Source of the DNA: Glandiceps talaboti
Lineage: Eukaryota > Hemichordata > Enteropneusta > Spengelidae
DNA length: 64,000 nt
NCBI RefSeq assembly: GCF_964340395.1
Contig: NC_135550.1
Location: 15,886,984 to 15,950,983 of the forward strand
Reading direction: 5' to 3'
The notes beneath the pieces are model-generated. The model made no database searches. It saw only the letters and a program-made list of their open reading frames with translations, and had not been told where the DNA came from. A program made the position numbers and the translations under genes. Positions 12,104-25,980 of the stretch are shown piece by piece; within the stretch, counting starts at the first letter, position 1, and every line of letters begins with the position of its first letter.

Positions 12104-12855
12104 GTCATCATTTTCTAAAAATCGGCTTGCTCAATTGTAATGAAATTTAGGATATATAATCTTTAGGGTAATAGCTAGACCTGATTAGGTTTTGAGCCAG
12201 ATCTGTTATTGTTTAATTAGAGAAATTTGCATATTAATGAAATCAACTAATTACGCAATATCTTAAGACTGCATACTTCAATTTCAATATAACTTAGTAT
12301 ATTCGTTAAACATAACAACATACATTTGTCCTATATAATTCGTTGATGTATCTTACAGCGTTAATGAATAATTTGCATAATTAATTATTTTTGGTAATTA
12401 GGCTATATCTTAAGAATACATACTTCAATTCCAATATAATTCAGTACACACATTCACCATAACAATCGCATATGTCCTGGGAAGCTTGTTGGTGTACCTT
12501 TAAGTGTTAATGAATAATTTGCATAATTAAGGTAATTAGGCTATATCTTGGTAATTAGGCTATATCTTACGACTGCATGCTTCAATTTCAAAACAAATCA
12601 GTACATACATAAACCATAACAAATTGTGTATGTCCTATAAAGTTAGTTGATGTACCTTACAGTGTTAATGAATAATTTGCATAATTAATGATTTTCGGTA
12701 ATTAGGCTATATCTTAAGACTGTATTAAGCAGTATCATACACTCTTACATACATTAAGCTAAGAAAGCACGCTTGTCCAAAAAAACGAAGCCTGTTACCA
12801 TAGTTTTTTTAGTTTAATGAGTTATTTGCATAATTAGTGATTCCCTTACGGGAGG
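12017..12855. mobile_element. Helentron/pearl-like non-autonomous element with CTGT array and ~150-bp tandem core
   Basis: The ends are a perfect 13-bp inverted repeat: CCTCCCGTAAGGG at 12017-12029 and its reverse complement at 12843-12855. Just inside the left end lies GGTATCAC...AATGTCTG and a TCTG array (12054-12102). Then follow about four imperfect copies of a 146-158-bp unit, each carrying TTAATGAATAATTTGCATAATTAA and TTAGGCTATATCTTAAGA. The arrangement of terminal palindrome, tetranucleotide array and tandem core matches the organisation described for bivalve pearl/CvA elements and other Helentron-associated elements. It lies in intron 2 of globin 1. No protein is encoded. Confidence 0.75.
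12054..12102. repeat. (TCTG)n array inside the pearl-like element
   Basis: About 12 units with one TCTGCCTG interruption, placed next to the left terminus of the element. A (CAGA)n array has the equivalent place in the 53.1-53.5 kb element. Confidence 0.95.
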
Positions 12856-13849
<994 letters not shown>

Positions 13850-14639
13850 GGGCTTCATCAATAAATAGTAATAAATAGTAAAAGCAGCAAAAACTACGTC
13901 TAAACATGTATAAACCAAGCTTGTGCCCCTTTAACTATGACAATCCCATATGGAAATGAAAATGTACCAATAGACAATGCAATATGAAACCGTAAACTGC
14001 ACGTCATAATGACGTTCGGACAAAATAGTCATTTTGTTTGGATCACATAATGTGGAAAATGATACTACCGTCATTAATGCAATAGGCTGTCTGAGATATA
14101 ATGTTTCATGTCGTAATTTCATATGGTTGATTAGATATCTTCGATTAACATTGCATACATGTCACAAAAAAGTAAATATCTATTCTGAGCACGAGTAATT
14201 TTCATAACATACTACGGGTATACGGGCATGTCGTCCTAGACACAACCCTTGGTACTCCACCAATCTCTACTGATGCAACCTTTGAAAACATTGAATGAAT
14301 AAAAGATGTAGGAGACATAGCAAGGTTACGTTTAGTCGACTAATTGATTCGATTGTCCACTACAATCACATTTGTCACATGAATACAAAAGTTCGTACTT
14401 GAACTGCACCTGGTGATTATCATTAGTTTTCACGGGTTTTGCATTTGCTCAGGAATCCCAGAACTGTATTCAAGATTTTTAAGCCGTGATTCTCTGTGTA
14501 CAATGTAGCGTAGTATCCGCTACAACATGTCCGCCCTTTCTTACTGTTATAGGGTCTTCATGCAAATATACCAATGGTTGTTGTTGTGTTCTTTCTTTTT
14601 TACTTCTCATATACAGAGAGGTATTGTAGAGGAAGTTTG

Positions 14640-14760
14640 TTATGTATGTATGTATGTATGTATGTATGTATGTATGTATGTATGTATGTATGTGTGTGTG
14701 TCTGTCTGTGTACGTGTGTCATTGGGTATATGTGTATGTGTATGTCTGTGTGTATCCATG
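14640..14760. repeat. (TATG)n array grading into TG-rich sequence
   Basis: About 13 TATG units followed by an imperfect TG/TCTG/TATG tail, in globin 1 intron 2. The sequence type is the same as the array at the left window edge. Confidence 0.95.
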
Positions 14761-15364
14761 TGTATATATACGCTGAGCTTATAACTCAAAGGTAAAATGG
14801 CGGATCGTGCAGAAATTATATACACACCTTTGTTACTCCTATCGCAAGGGCTGACTAAATTCAGGACAAAATCCATGAACTATTTAGTTAAATACAACCA
14901 CATTTCCAAAATGATTCGTGTCGAAATGTGTCGAGTCATCCTGTTTACACTGAAATCGTATCAATCCATAGTACTTTGCCCTTTGTCTAATCGTGCCCAC
15001 TCCAATATTATTAGCACTTCCTGATTATGCATTCATTAGTTGAAGAGAGTGGTTTTTTGTGATATCTAAGACTAATAGTGTGTGGGAAGTTGACCTAATT
15101 CAACGGCATTTTGAATAGCTCTAACACATTATACCACGGTTTTTGCTATAATCACGCTTGTGAGAGGCATTTAGTATGTATCTGGTTTGATTTATTGGTA
15201 GATCGATTCAATAATTGTAACCTTTGTACATGTGTTTACAAACATTCATCTATTCGTTTCATTAGCTATACTCTCATTTCGCGTATGCGTGCTTGTTCAT
15301 AAGTGTAAGGTGATAAACGACGTTTATGATAACTACGATTCAACAACGATTACTACAGACTCAC

Positions 15365-15590
15365 CTCAACTAATGCCGAGTTTGCACCATACTTCACGTG
15401 CTTCGCAGCCAGATCCTTAAAAAGGTCGTCTATTTTGTCATCGTGGTAAAGTCTTGCAATGACTCTTTCCACAATACCCATGACTCGAAGACCATGAGCT
15501 TTTAGCTCTGTACTCCATCGCAAGTCATCTCTTTCCAGTTCTTTGAATGGCAGGAATGTGTCTTTGCATTCCGGGTGATTTTCAAAAACT
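15365..15590 (-). CDS. Globin 1, exon 2 (helices B-F, haem pocket)
   Basis: Central exon encoding residues 55 (third codon base) to 130. The acceptor is CCCTGCAG, ending at 15591 after a T-rich tract; the donor GTGAGT occupies 15364-15359. The frame reads Val-Phe-Glu-Asn-His-Pro-Glu-Cys-Lys-Asp-Thr-Phe with the C-helix Pro61, CD1 Phe67 and CD4 Phe70. Then comes Leu-Lys-Ala-His-Gly-Leu-Arg-Val-Met with distal E7 His87, and Leu-Ala-Ala-Lys-His-Val-Lys-Tyr-Gly with proximal F8 His119. The His-Pro-Glu-Cys-Lys-Asp stretch and the 'AHGLRVM' block are typical of the globin X/neuroglobin-like branch. No stop or frameshift is present. Confidence 0.96.
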
Positions 15591-17496
15591 CTGCAGGGAA
15601 CAAAACAACAATGTTATGTTTATGCAGAATTCCAGGGGTTCATTTTGGTCTCAGGATCTTTTGCAGTAATAAATAACCTGTAATTAGTACATATCTTGTA
15701 CAACAAAAATAATAAGAGTAACTCCGTTAGAATAAATACTGGTTATTGAGTTTGTTTGGAATGATTCCTGATCCGAATACACCCTTACCTCCCATACATA
15801 TCCACCCATTAATATGTAAATGCTGCAAAACCTATCTGGAGAGGCAATTTTATAGGAATCTTGCATAACAAATGATAAAACACTCGAAACTTATAATTAC
15901 TGGAACTGGAAGATGCAAATTATAGTGTCACTATGTGTGTAACCCCTTAAATTTTAAGTAAAGTCTAATTATATAATAACTGAATATATCATTGAAATGG
16001 AGGGTCTAATAAGGAGTACTTAACCTTATTCTTCGTTTCAGAAAACATAGGTATATTTATGAAACTATAGGCAGGATTTCCAAACATTGCAGACAAGACG
16101 ATTTATTCGAAAAGCAATTGTCATTAAATTTTAAATGCTGTGTTTGAATGTGTGATAGAAACAAAATTAACGCCGAATAAAGGGTCCTGGAGTTCAACAT
16201 GATGCGATATTTACATGTCGTCAAACACCTAGTTAATGACATGAATATCTTTATTGCAGAAGTTCACATAGGTGTAAGACAATAGATACTATATCGTATG
16301 TCTATCTAGAGACGTGATTCAAGATTTAGCGCTCTCTGTTCATGTTCGAGGACGCTCATTTATTATGTATAACATATTGTACTTTAATTATTATTACTAC
16401 CAAGGCGTCGGGTTGTGATTTTCAACTAATTTTCTTTATAGAGATTTCGACATTTAGTCTTGGGCCTCGTACCTGTGAACATATTTCTCACCTGGCTCCC
16501 GCATTGCACGAGGCCGTGAATCCGAACCCAGAACTACCACGATGTACATTCTATGTTCAAGTTTTATTCCCAATAATATCACTTAAATTTGTCTTTCTCT
16601 ACGTGTGCTGATCCTTGTGCTCTCTTAGTTATAACATAATCATGACTTGAAGATCCGAATGGGGAAAAATGCGTGTCAAGAAAGCCACATAATTACTTTT
16701 AATATATATATATTTATATATATATATAATGTAATTACTTTTTATATATATATATTTATATATATATAATGTAATTACGGAATCCCAAAGACTTATAATT
16801 CTAAATTACCATGTAAATTGATTAATATTCATCAAGTAACGTTTTCTAAGCAAACTAAACATATTCCATATTGTTACCAAAATGGTTTTGTACGGCATGC
16901 TATACACTGCATACAAAGCTTATAATTCAAAGAGTGATTAGTATGGGGAGTGAGGACAAGTAATTTGTAGTAAATGATATCGACAAAATTTGTAATACAC
17001 CGCAATTGTTATTATACTAACTTGACTTAACTTATACAAAATAAGCAACACATTATATTATATTAGAATATGTAATATAAATCAACTAGTCGATCATGAT
17101 TGCAATTACCAACTGACATTACATCTCACCATTCATGGCATAGTTCAACTTCGATATACCGATTCCATAGTTGTCTGAGGTATCAGTTAAATTACATCAT
17201 GTACAAATGGCTACTTAGTTGGCATGGTAACTCTTTTAAAAACTTTTACATTTAAATTATATATATCTTTCACCAAGCATAGCTTCATATTGACATGAAA
17301 AATACACGACTGCACCTCCTAAGAAGAAGCTTCGATTACATTGTTGCCATGGTAACCAACAAAGTGTCCTGTCAAAATATCACAGCCAAATCAAATCTAC
17401 AGTGATAGAGACCACGTAGTGTCAAGTGTCAAGAATATAAAAGTACTTCAGATAGAAACAGGAGTATGCTTGGTAAATGATACAAACAAAAATTGA

Positions 17497-17979
17497 ATCA
17501 TATCACATAACACCTGTAATAGTATATACACTTCAGTATTGGGAAGTTGTGTATACGTTGGCAACGAAGCATGTCTTAGTCAGATTTCTGCATACCAGAC
17601 AGGTACTGAAGAATCTACAGAAACAGTAGAGTTATTCATCATTACACAAATATGCTTCCCCTCGCAGACGACAGATGTTGATGTTGTCAATGCCAACCAA
17701 ATGTTTGAACAACTGTGTATACCTTCCGGTGTTGATTTCCCTTATCGTTTGGCAGGCAACCCTCACTCTTATGTATATGCTCCGTGCATACATAACGCTG
17801 ACAGACATGAATTGTTTATCATCTGTATCATAAATAAGTTGCTTAGTTTTTCTCTGGACAATATCAGGTCATCAGAATCTCCTCCTTTCACATATATTGA
17901 GAAACAAAGGTATATCAGGCATGCATTTCTTATGTACATTGTCAATGATATTTACAAAAAAATATCTTTTGATGATTGA
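17497..17979 (+). other. Unassigned 161-codon open frame
   Basis: This is the longest non-repetitive open frame of the window, antisense to globin 1 within its intron 1. It has no ATG near the front (first ATG at 17701). A possible acceptor (TACACTTCAG) at 17536 would make it a 3'-terminal exon of about 147 codons ending in TGA. The composition looks protein-like, with no simple repeats, but I recognise no family and see no partner exon. It may equally be a chance frame or part of an old repeat. Confidence 0.2.
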
Positions 17980-18324
17980 TCATATTACTCAAAAGGCATG
18001 CATATTTTAAACTGTTAGTATGGGTAGGGATTACATTAGTCAGACGTTACATGCATGTTATTTGAAACCGGCGTCATCATGTTTTGGTTATACAATATCC
18101 CTTAGGTTTACATACTTAATTATTAAATCGTGCACATTGATAATTGTTACAAAATTTATATTCAATACACACTGCATGGAGAGGCTGATGACATGCGTAA
18201 AGAGTGGATCGTTTACTACTGCTTTTAAATAATCTATGAGTGTTTTTCTCCTCTCAGTTCTTAGAAATGTGTGTAGTTTATAGATCATATACATTTACAA
18301 TATAGACAGTTAAATAAAAAAAAA

Positions 18325-18600
18325 TATGGAATATATACTCTGGTCGCTCTACGTCATGACAACGCGTGTCTACGTCACTGGTTCTGCTGTATTCGAAATA
18401 AGGGCCAAAAACGTATTTATATTTTCCCCATTCATTGCAACCGGAAAAATATCGGGACCTAAGGATTGTCACTATTCGTCTAGCGATCCGTAGTGATCAA
18501 GACCCCTTAGGAGACTCGTTCTTTCATTGGCTGAACGAAGAAAAATACTGGGGGAATAACGTCTATGTAGCCACAGGCTATAACATTCGTAGGAATGTGT
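18325..18600. mobile_element. Foldback repeat family, copy at 18.4 kb
   Basis: The block GGAATATATACT..TGGTCG..CTACGTCATGACAACGCG is shared with 23.9 kb. It is followed by an imperfect hairpin, CCTAAGGATTGTCACTA (18459-18475) against TAGTGATCAAGACCCCTTAGG (18491-18511). It encodes no protein and lies in globin 1 intron 1. Confidence 0.65.
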
Positions 18601-18837
18601 AAAATACATCTAATTCGATTAACTGTCACTACCCAAGGCTGCTTAGTAATATTCCGCATTCGCCATGTTGTTCTAAGCTAGTTGCCTATACTTTGTGCTG
18701 TAATCTATATGTCATAGTGTTTGGTTTTGGTATTTATTTTTGATTTTTAATTTATAAAACAATTTTATCATGGTTTCCTACTTGAAACTTCAATGTTAAT
18801 CAACATATGCCGAGTTGGATGGAGGTATAAGTAACCC

Positions 18838-19531
18838 CAACTATGAATACTGTATGAATGAAACTACACTTGCAGAAGTTGAAGAAGAAAAGGACATCGG
18901 TGTCATCATACACAGTAATTTTAAACCAAAGTGAACAGTGTTCTGAAGCTGTTCTAAAGGCAACCAGGATCATAGGAATGATTTAGAGAAGCTTCACACT
19001 TCGCACCAATGATGTGATTGCACGCCTATATAAACAATTTGTGAGACCACATTTACATGTAGAATATGGATATCAGGCTCCTTGGTTGAAGAAAGACATT
19101 GCTTCCCTCGAGAAGGTTCAGCGACGTATTACTAAGATAGTAACAGAACTTAAACTGAAAGACTTGATATGCTTGATCTTACAACACTGGAAGACCCGGC
19201 ACATCAGAGGGGACATGATTGAGGTCTACAAAATGTTGAATATCATTGACAACTTGCAACTGCTCAGTTACCATGACAAGGAGTATATATGTACACAGCA
19301 ACCCGAGGTCACAACTATAAACTTCAGAAGCCACCTGCAAAACTAGATATTCGAAAATATTCATTCCCTGTTCGCGTCATAAATTTGCCGAACCATGTAA
19401 TCATGTCAAAGGACACAAATGACTTCAAGAACAATATAGATCAGCATTTTTGGACGACTAACAGGATTTGAGAGACTTTTATTATTTGCTGATATTTTGT
19501 CCCTTAATGAACTGAACTGAACTGAACTTGG
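18838..19531 (+). pseudogene. Non-LTR retrotransposon (CR1/L2/Jockey-like) RT C-terminus, decayed, with pentamer tail
   Basis: Translation in shifting frames gives LINE reverse-transcriptase C-terminal motifs in order: Glu-Val-Glu-Glu-Glu-Lys-Asp-Ile-Gly-Val; Arg-Leu-Tyr-Lys-Gln-Phe-Val-Arg-Pro-His; Leu-Glu-Lys-Val-Gln-Arg-Arg; and Arg-Gly-Asp-Met-Ile-Glu-Val-Tyr-Lys. A later frame ends in the Phe-Lys-Asn motif. At least two in-frame stops (near 18931 and 18987) and two frameshifts show that it is dead. It is 5'-truncated, with no catalytic FADD box. It ends in a short TGAAC tandem repeat (19508-19527), as CR1/L2-type elements end in short tandem units rather than poly(A). It is inserted antisense in globin 1 intron 1. 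Confidence 0.85.
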
Positions 19532-21990
19532 TCTTTTTCTGCAACTCAATAAATTGTTAGCTTTTTGCAATGTATTGAGTTACAAACACAGACTTGGAAT
19601 ATTTTGTTTCACAGTGATTTTTCAAGTAGGGAGCACGATGAAATTGTTTTATAAATTAGAAATCGAAAATAAGTACCCAACATTTCATTCCAGAATGATC
19701 TTGTTTCTCTTCGATGTTTAAATTATTTATTGTGGTCAGTTGTACACAATGTAGATGGGCATTTCTCTATATGTCCTCTATAAGTACTGGGATAGGGCTT
19801 GACATTTTCTATTCAGTATACTTTGAAAAAACACACTATTATTTAGTATGCAATGGAACACATTGCAGTTAAGCTGTCGTCTTATCATCTCAGAACACTA
19901 CTCTACACAAATGTTTAAGCTTTCTTTACAGGAATTTTATATAGCCTCTGACGCAGCAAAAAGGTGTACGAGCACAAACTTGAAAATCGTTACCCTAAAA
20001 GAGGATTCCGGTTATGTTGAGAAGCAAGGAATGTAATTTAAAATAAAGCACAGTACAATATTTCAGTACTATGGAATGCTATAACGGGAATTAATCAAAT
20101 ATAAGAGACAGCAGTTTCTACTTCGATTTATTGGCAAGAATGTAAAAAAAAATTATGAATTAATTATAATTTAATTTATGAGACAACAGACCGTTTTCAT
20201 AAAATATACATTATGATAGATTTATATAACCTGTGCCGGAGGTTATGTTTAACACAGCTTTGTGGGATCACTGAGGTCACATTTTGACCTACAGTAACCT
20301 TTCCATGTGAATATCTACCTTTAAAAGTAAAGGTCCATATATGAATATAAATATCGTGCCTAGGGTAAAACAAGATGAAGTTTTCTCGAGTTTCCTTTTT
20401 TTGTCGAAACTGCACGCTTCAACGGTATCGTAAACATGTGTGGTATACTCTGTAGAGGACGGAAAAGGGTAACCTTTTTCGATGATGAACATTTATAGCT
20501 GTCGGCGAAGAAAAAAACGAACACACCGGAATGGGCAGTGAGTGTGCGTGGACGGTTTTATAGTAAATGATCGATACTCTCACTATCCGTCGGAACTGTC
20601 CAAAGCTCAGGGGAATTAATATTCGTATTATTACGAACTATAATCAATTAATTTTACTTCGAGCATTCACCCGCCTTTTCATATACACTAGCGTTTAGGT
20701 CCAGTGAAGCTTACACGGATGAATGCTGATGATTTGAAGGTGCAATAATGAGCTACATAGGTGGCCCGTTTTCAAAATCGCACAGTATTATATATTTCTT
20801 TACCGGGATGCCCAGTTACCAGGAATAGGTACATGATCACCTAGATGTTTTAATGCAGTCAATTAATAAAAAAAATCCTTCCTTTAATAGTTTACTTACT
20901 GACACGATTTACATATTTAAGGAAACCAGTGTGTATCAGTTGTGCTTCGAAATGGTATCAGGGGTTTAGTGTTGTTTCTTATCATCTACTCGACAAATAC
21001 AGTGACGGTTGGATTTCTCTGCTGCCTGTTCAGAGTAAAGCTTAGCTTTGAAGATTTACATTTTACTACATAATCCTAAAACTTATTGCAGTCTACAAAT
21101 CAAGAGACAGGTATCGATTGTGTACTTGTACTTATGCTAGTACGTATTACCTTTGGTCGATTTGACGTCTACATAATGCTCCACCCCTGTCTGACTGTGG
21201 TGCTTCTGCAGTCTTTTATATGCATGCATTTGGTGGGATATCGATGTGAACAGTTTGATAATTCTTCGTGACTAAAAGATGGCTTCGTTAACGTAGAGAA
21301 ACGCTACAGTGACGCATTGTCAGTTCACCTTCATTACACTTACCACGACTTGTTGTCATTGATATGGCTTTCGAAAAACGTCACCATTCGTCACACGAAT
21401 CCTTGTAAGACATAGTCATTTCCGCCGATTATTGTCATTTCAGTGAGTTAACCATACTCAAATTACCATATTTACATCGAGTGAAAACCTTCAACGGCGA
21501 AAACAGGAAACCTGCGTTTTCGTAGACATGGATCGGGTTTAATACGATGTAGAGAAATTGCGCTTTTTGTCATAGTGCACCAAAGGTTTTGTTTTTTTAT
21601 AAACAATCCAACGGTCCTTATGATATTTGAAATACACAATTTCTCCATTATAATAGCTTTACATATATCAAACGTGAAATGTATGTGTGTATTTAAAGTA
21701 TCAATGGATACTTGAAATACTGTGAACAGGTGTCTGAAATAAAATCCAATAAGGTGTGGATAATAGAACACTTGGAATAACTTATTGAGCTATTTAACTC
21801 AGCTATAATAATGCCGTGATATCTTAGAACGACCTTCAAGGGCGCACAAACAACGGCAGTAAACTTTACCTAGCATTCAAAGGTACCCACAGTATTCTAC
21901 TTACTAGATAGAGCATACTTAACCACTAGAAACTTGACTGCACTCAACGAGATACAAAAAAGCGAAGCTGTCTCAGAGCTGACATACGCT
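19532..21990. other. Globin 1 intron 1, no recognisable feature
   Basis: AT-rich DNA with random short frames only. Confidence 0.45.
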
Positions 21991-22050
21991 ATTCATTCAT
22001 TCATTCATTCATTCATTCATTCATTCACTCACGCACTCACTCACTCACTA
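21991..22050. repeat. (ATTC)n with degenerate CACT tail
   Basis: Nine ATTC units grading into CACTCACTCACT. Confidence 0.93.
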
Positions 22051-23060
22051 TCAACCATTTATTCATTCTTTCATTCCGAATATGCTCGCTCCCATACTGA
22101 GGTCGTTAATCATGTACTTCGCGGCAAAAGTATGCAGACAAAGACAAGGAAGTTGAATAGGCGTACTTTACTGATGACTCAAATGCCTCTAACAAAATTA
22201 CAAACGACTCTTCACGTTCACCAAGGGATTGACAAGTTAATCAATTTGAAAATAGCATAACGTATGATGATTTCCCGCATATGTACTTATTGGCTGGATG
22301 ACAGTCATTGAGACTAACCCTTGTTGTGATTAAAGCTTAGCAAATGGTTATCATGGAAACAAGGTAGGTTTGGAGAATAAATTAGATAGCATGGTGTGTT
22401 TTTTTAAATATAGGTCTCCCACAACGATTTTTGTGTGACATATTACATAAAGAAAAGAGACTGACAAGTTTTCTGAAGTGTACACATAATGCAAAATAGA
22501 TATTTTGTTTTGACTAATAAGACTTTTACTATTCACTTTGGCACACCAGCGAGATGAACTTTATGTGAACGTATATCTATATCTGTATGTTGCTTGTATG
22601 TGTAATAACATATAAGAAACACGGTATATATGTAACCTATTCGTTTCTGCAGTACATACAATAATATATTTAAGCTTCTACGTTGTTGTTTCAAATATTT
22701 TACGTTATTTGCTCCAAAAGTATTGGCCTTAAAGAGAATGAATTGCATAGCTATGATGATATAATTTTTATTAGCCATAGTTATAACTATATAACCTTGC
22801 CCATTACCTTTATTACTCTGGATTTAATATTTAGATGTGTTTTTTCCTCGTAAATAATTGATATTCTTCATAGCACATGAGTTACCTTATTATAACAAAA
22901 TTCAAATTATATTGCGAGCATGTGTATGCATATGCTTTATTCATTTCCTTTCACAAATGAAGCGTTACATTCAATTTTCAATTTTGATTAACCGTTCGTT
23001 TCTTAAACTCTACACTTCATTTAAAAGAAATGTACATCTTGATCAGACAAAACAAAGTGA

Positions 23061-23437
23061 TGTTTCCGATAACACGCTTCAGAAAATAAGGTACGTAGTT
23101 CGGATGTTTATTTTATTTTTGTCCCTATTTTTATTTTTTTTTATTTTTTGAGGCATTGCTTCGAACCTAATATCAGACAAGATACCCGTTAATCGAATTG
23201 CTCCGGTGATAGTTTGGCGAGGTGTAAAAGAGTTTGAATGAGGACAATTATAGGTGAAGTTCACAAACAAAATTATGCAGACTGTAATATAAATTTAACA
23301 TTTTTGAAAGACTCGATAGCTCTGGGATGACATTTTGATACAGAATAGAACAAAGATACCCTGGCAAGAAAATCTACTCGGAAATAGAAGTTAATTCTCA
23401 CAATTTTATCTTAAACTAGGGTCGGTCGAGTTACCGT
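23061..23437. mobile_element. Decayed MITE related to the 34.9 kb element
   Basis: The left part (GTTTCCGATAACACGCTTCAGAAAAT) and the right part (AAACTAGGGTCGGTCGAGTTACC) align with the corresponding ends of 34912-35236. A T-rich interior and a GCTTCGAACC block are also shared. The terminal inverted repeat is no longer intact. Confidence 0.65.
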
Positions 23438-23914
23438 CATTATTTGGCCTAATTATAAAAACTATAATATACAATAGATTAAAATCCCCTTTCGAAGTAT
23501 TTCATCAATTTCATTGTTATTCTCTTGCTAGGAAGAAGATCAATGACCCCAACATATGTCATATCTAACTGCCTAACAAAATACTTAACAATGTTTTTTC
23601 TTGGCAAGCTTATATTGTGGGTCTTCTATGTCGTAAAAGAAATACTTGAGTATTACCGACAAATGTTGCGACATGCTATCTAATGTACCGAATGAAGAAT
23701 GCTATATTAAAGGTAAATGAATAATTGATTTTACGCTTTCAATTATTCAGAGTAATTGCATGTTGCAACTGGATCAAAGGAGTCTGCTCTTACTATCTGG
23801 TGTATTAGGCTAAGCGGTGTTTCTACATTCTCTTTCAATTATTCTCTTGACATAAAAAATCCTGGGTGTTTCAAAGTTTATTATACCATGAACGAGTCAG
23901 GCTCAATAAAACAT

Positions 23915-24200
23915 ACGGAATATATACTGTGGTCGTTCTAACTACGTCATGACAACGCGCGTGTTACGTCACCGAATATGCTGTGCCATTGTCATTACTT
24001 TTCCCGATTTCTTAAAAATATATTTCTGGCGATGCTATAACTATGTTATTCTCTGACATGTTCCTTCATTCAGCTGGAAAATACTCGTGACCTAAGGGTT
24101 GTCACTACTCGTCTAGCGACTCGAAGTGACAAGTGTCCATTAGATCACTCGTTTATTTTCCTTGGCTGAACGACGACAAACAATGCGGAACAATGTTTAA
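23915..24200. mobile_element. Foldback repeat family, copy at 24.1 kb
   Basis: It shares the ATATATACTGTGGTCG..CTACGTCATGACAACGCG block with 18.33 kb. It is followed by a hairpin with a perfect 8-bp stem, TTGTCACT / AGTGACAA, around the loop ACTCGTCTAGCGACTCGA (24099-24132). Non-coding, in globin 1 intron 1. Confidence 0.65.
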
Positions 24201-25393
24201 ATACCTTTGACGCGTTTCTGCATTCATTTGCGGGGTTTATTCTTTGTCTGCAGTATTACAACCGTTTTCACGTGACCATTACAATGTGATGAAGGGTTTG
24301 GTTATAAATCACACAGTGAATAATCGGCCACTAGCACAGCGATATCTTAGGAGATAAGCAGTATTTCAACATTGCACGCGGCATTGGTCAAGTACAGTTG
24401 CTATAGGTAGAACTTACATAGTGTTTTGCAACTGGGAGTTATTTCACCATGAATGTATTTGACTAACAATATGAGTCACAATGTCAGAACTCAAAAAACT
24501 ATCTGGTACATTTTGGAGGTTCAATACTTTAACATTCATTGGTCACACAAATCATGCTACCATTACGTTATCTGGACAGACACGGTGGTTATCAATGTAC
24601 TGATATTGTTAATTTACAAACAACAATAACAAAGCAGTATACGATAAAGAAAGGAGCAAAACATCCTCTATAATCACAACCATAAATTGTATAACCATGG
24701 CAATTATTCCAATACCATATTACCATTGATAACTGTTTTGATCTAAAGGGCACTATAGTATTGTTAGATACATATGACAAATTGTATGGTATTCAAATAT
24801 ACCATAAATATGTATATGTAACAAAGTTTGGATATTAAACGCACAGTTGACTAGTAACGTGTTCAGGTTGTTGTGACGTTCTTGTGAAAAGTGTCATGGT
24901 AGTGATTTGTCATCAACGAGTTTTACTAGTATGCTTAAATTTGTAATTGTCGCACAAGAGTGATTGTACTGGCGGCATAAATCATCCAATGGTGCTGACA
25001 AAAGGACTCACAGGAAAGATATGTTTAAATACTTTAGCTAGCTGTTATGGCAGGCCATGTGTTGCAATATTCAATGACACTCATTTTCATGCATACAATC
25101 CCGTTCTTATTCTTAAACTCCGTGTTTTCATGGGATAAATTATACATTTTGTATTCTTAAAATTGACGGTAAAATCGATGTTTGTATTTGTAAATTTCAT
25201 GTTGTAATTTCTCAACTTCTCTCTATCCATGTGATTACATGTATTTTTCCTCAAAAATATATATTTGTATCTGCCAAATTTGCGTTTATATTCTAATTTC
25301 CAATACTGCATTTGATGATTTGTTAAATTGTATAAAACATAGTAAAACTGTTCTGTATATAATGTAGAATCACTCGGTAGAGAGCTATCGGTG

Positions 25394-25394
25394 A

Positions 25395-25445
<51 letters not shown>
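25394..25445. repeat. (AAAT)n tetranucleotide array
   Basis: About 13 uninterrupted AAAT units in globin 1 intron 1. Confidence 0.97.
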
Positions 25446-25446
<1 letters not shown>

Positions 25447-25980
25447 ACGACTTGGAATGCGTTTGACGTTCCTTGCTGTTCTTAGATCAGCGCTACTTTC
25501 AGTGATTATATCAATCTTTATCTCCTGGGCATGTTCCTACCAATGTGTAAATTACCCGAAGACCTCACATGGCAGCTTTGATATATTTACGTCATTCTTT
25601 TGAGATTACCCAGTTCATGTTCTAATTATCAAAATGTTAATATTATGGCGTAGCACGTAGGTATGATAAACGACTTCCCATTTCTCCAACGTAACCACAC
25701 ACTTACAATTGGTCTAAATTAAAAATAACATATTTACAGTATTACCTGGGAGATCATCATCTATTACTCTTCATTCCTTGTGAAAGGTATGTATATCTGG
25801 ATGCATCATTGCATATTAGATATTACAGCTCTGCAATATAATTATCTTCCACTTCCAAGGCAGACATACTTAAACACAGAAACAATTCAACAATTTTTTT
25901 TGTTATTCTTTTAATTTATCCTCTTTCCTTGTATATTTGCAATTTGTGCGTATTTTTATATGAAGAATGATAAATAAATG

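Larger units (their letters stand above)
15600..18837. other. Globin 1 intron 1, proximal part
   Basis: Mostly unique AT-rich sequence. It holds a local duplication of TTATATATA-rich blocks (about 16697-16775, two copies of ATTACTTTT..TATATATA..AATGTAATTAC). It also holds an open frame at 17497-17979 and a foldback copy at 18456-18510. No exon was recognised. Confidence 0.5.

Noticed and set aside
16495-16550. Minus-strand GGGTTCGGATTC resembling a Pol III B box
   Set aside because: No A box at tRNA spacing was found; insufficient for a tRNA or SINE call.
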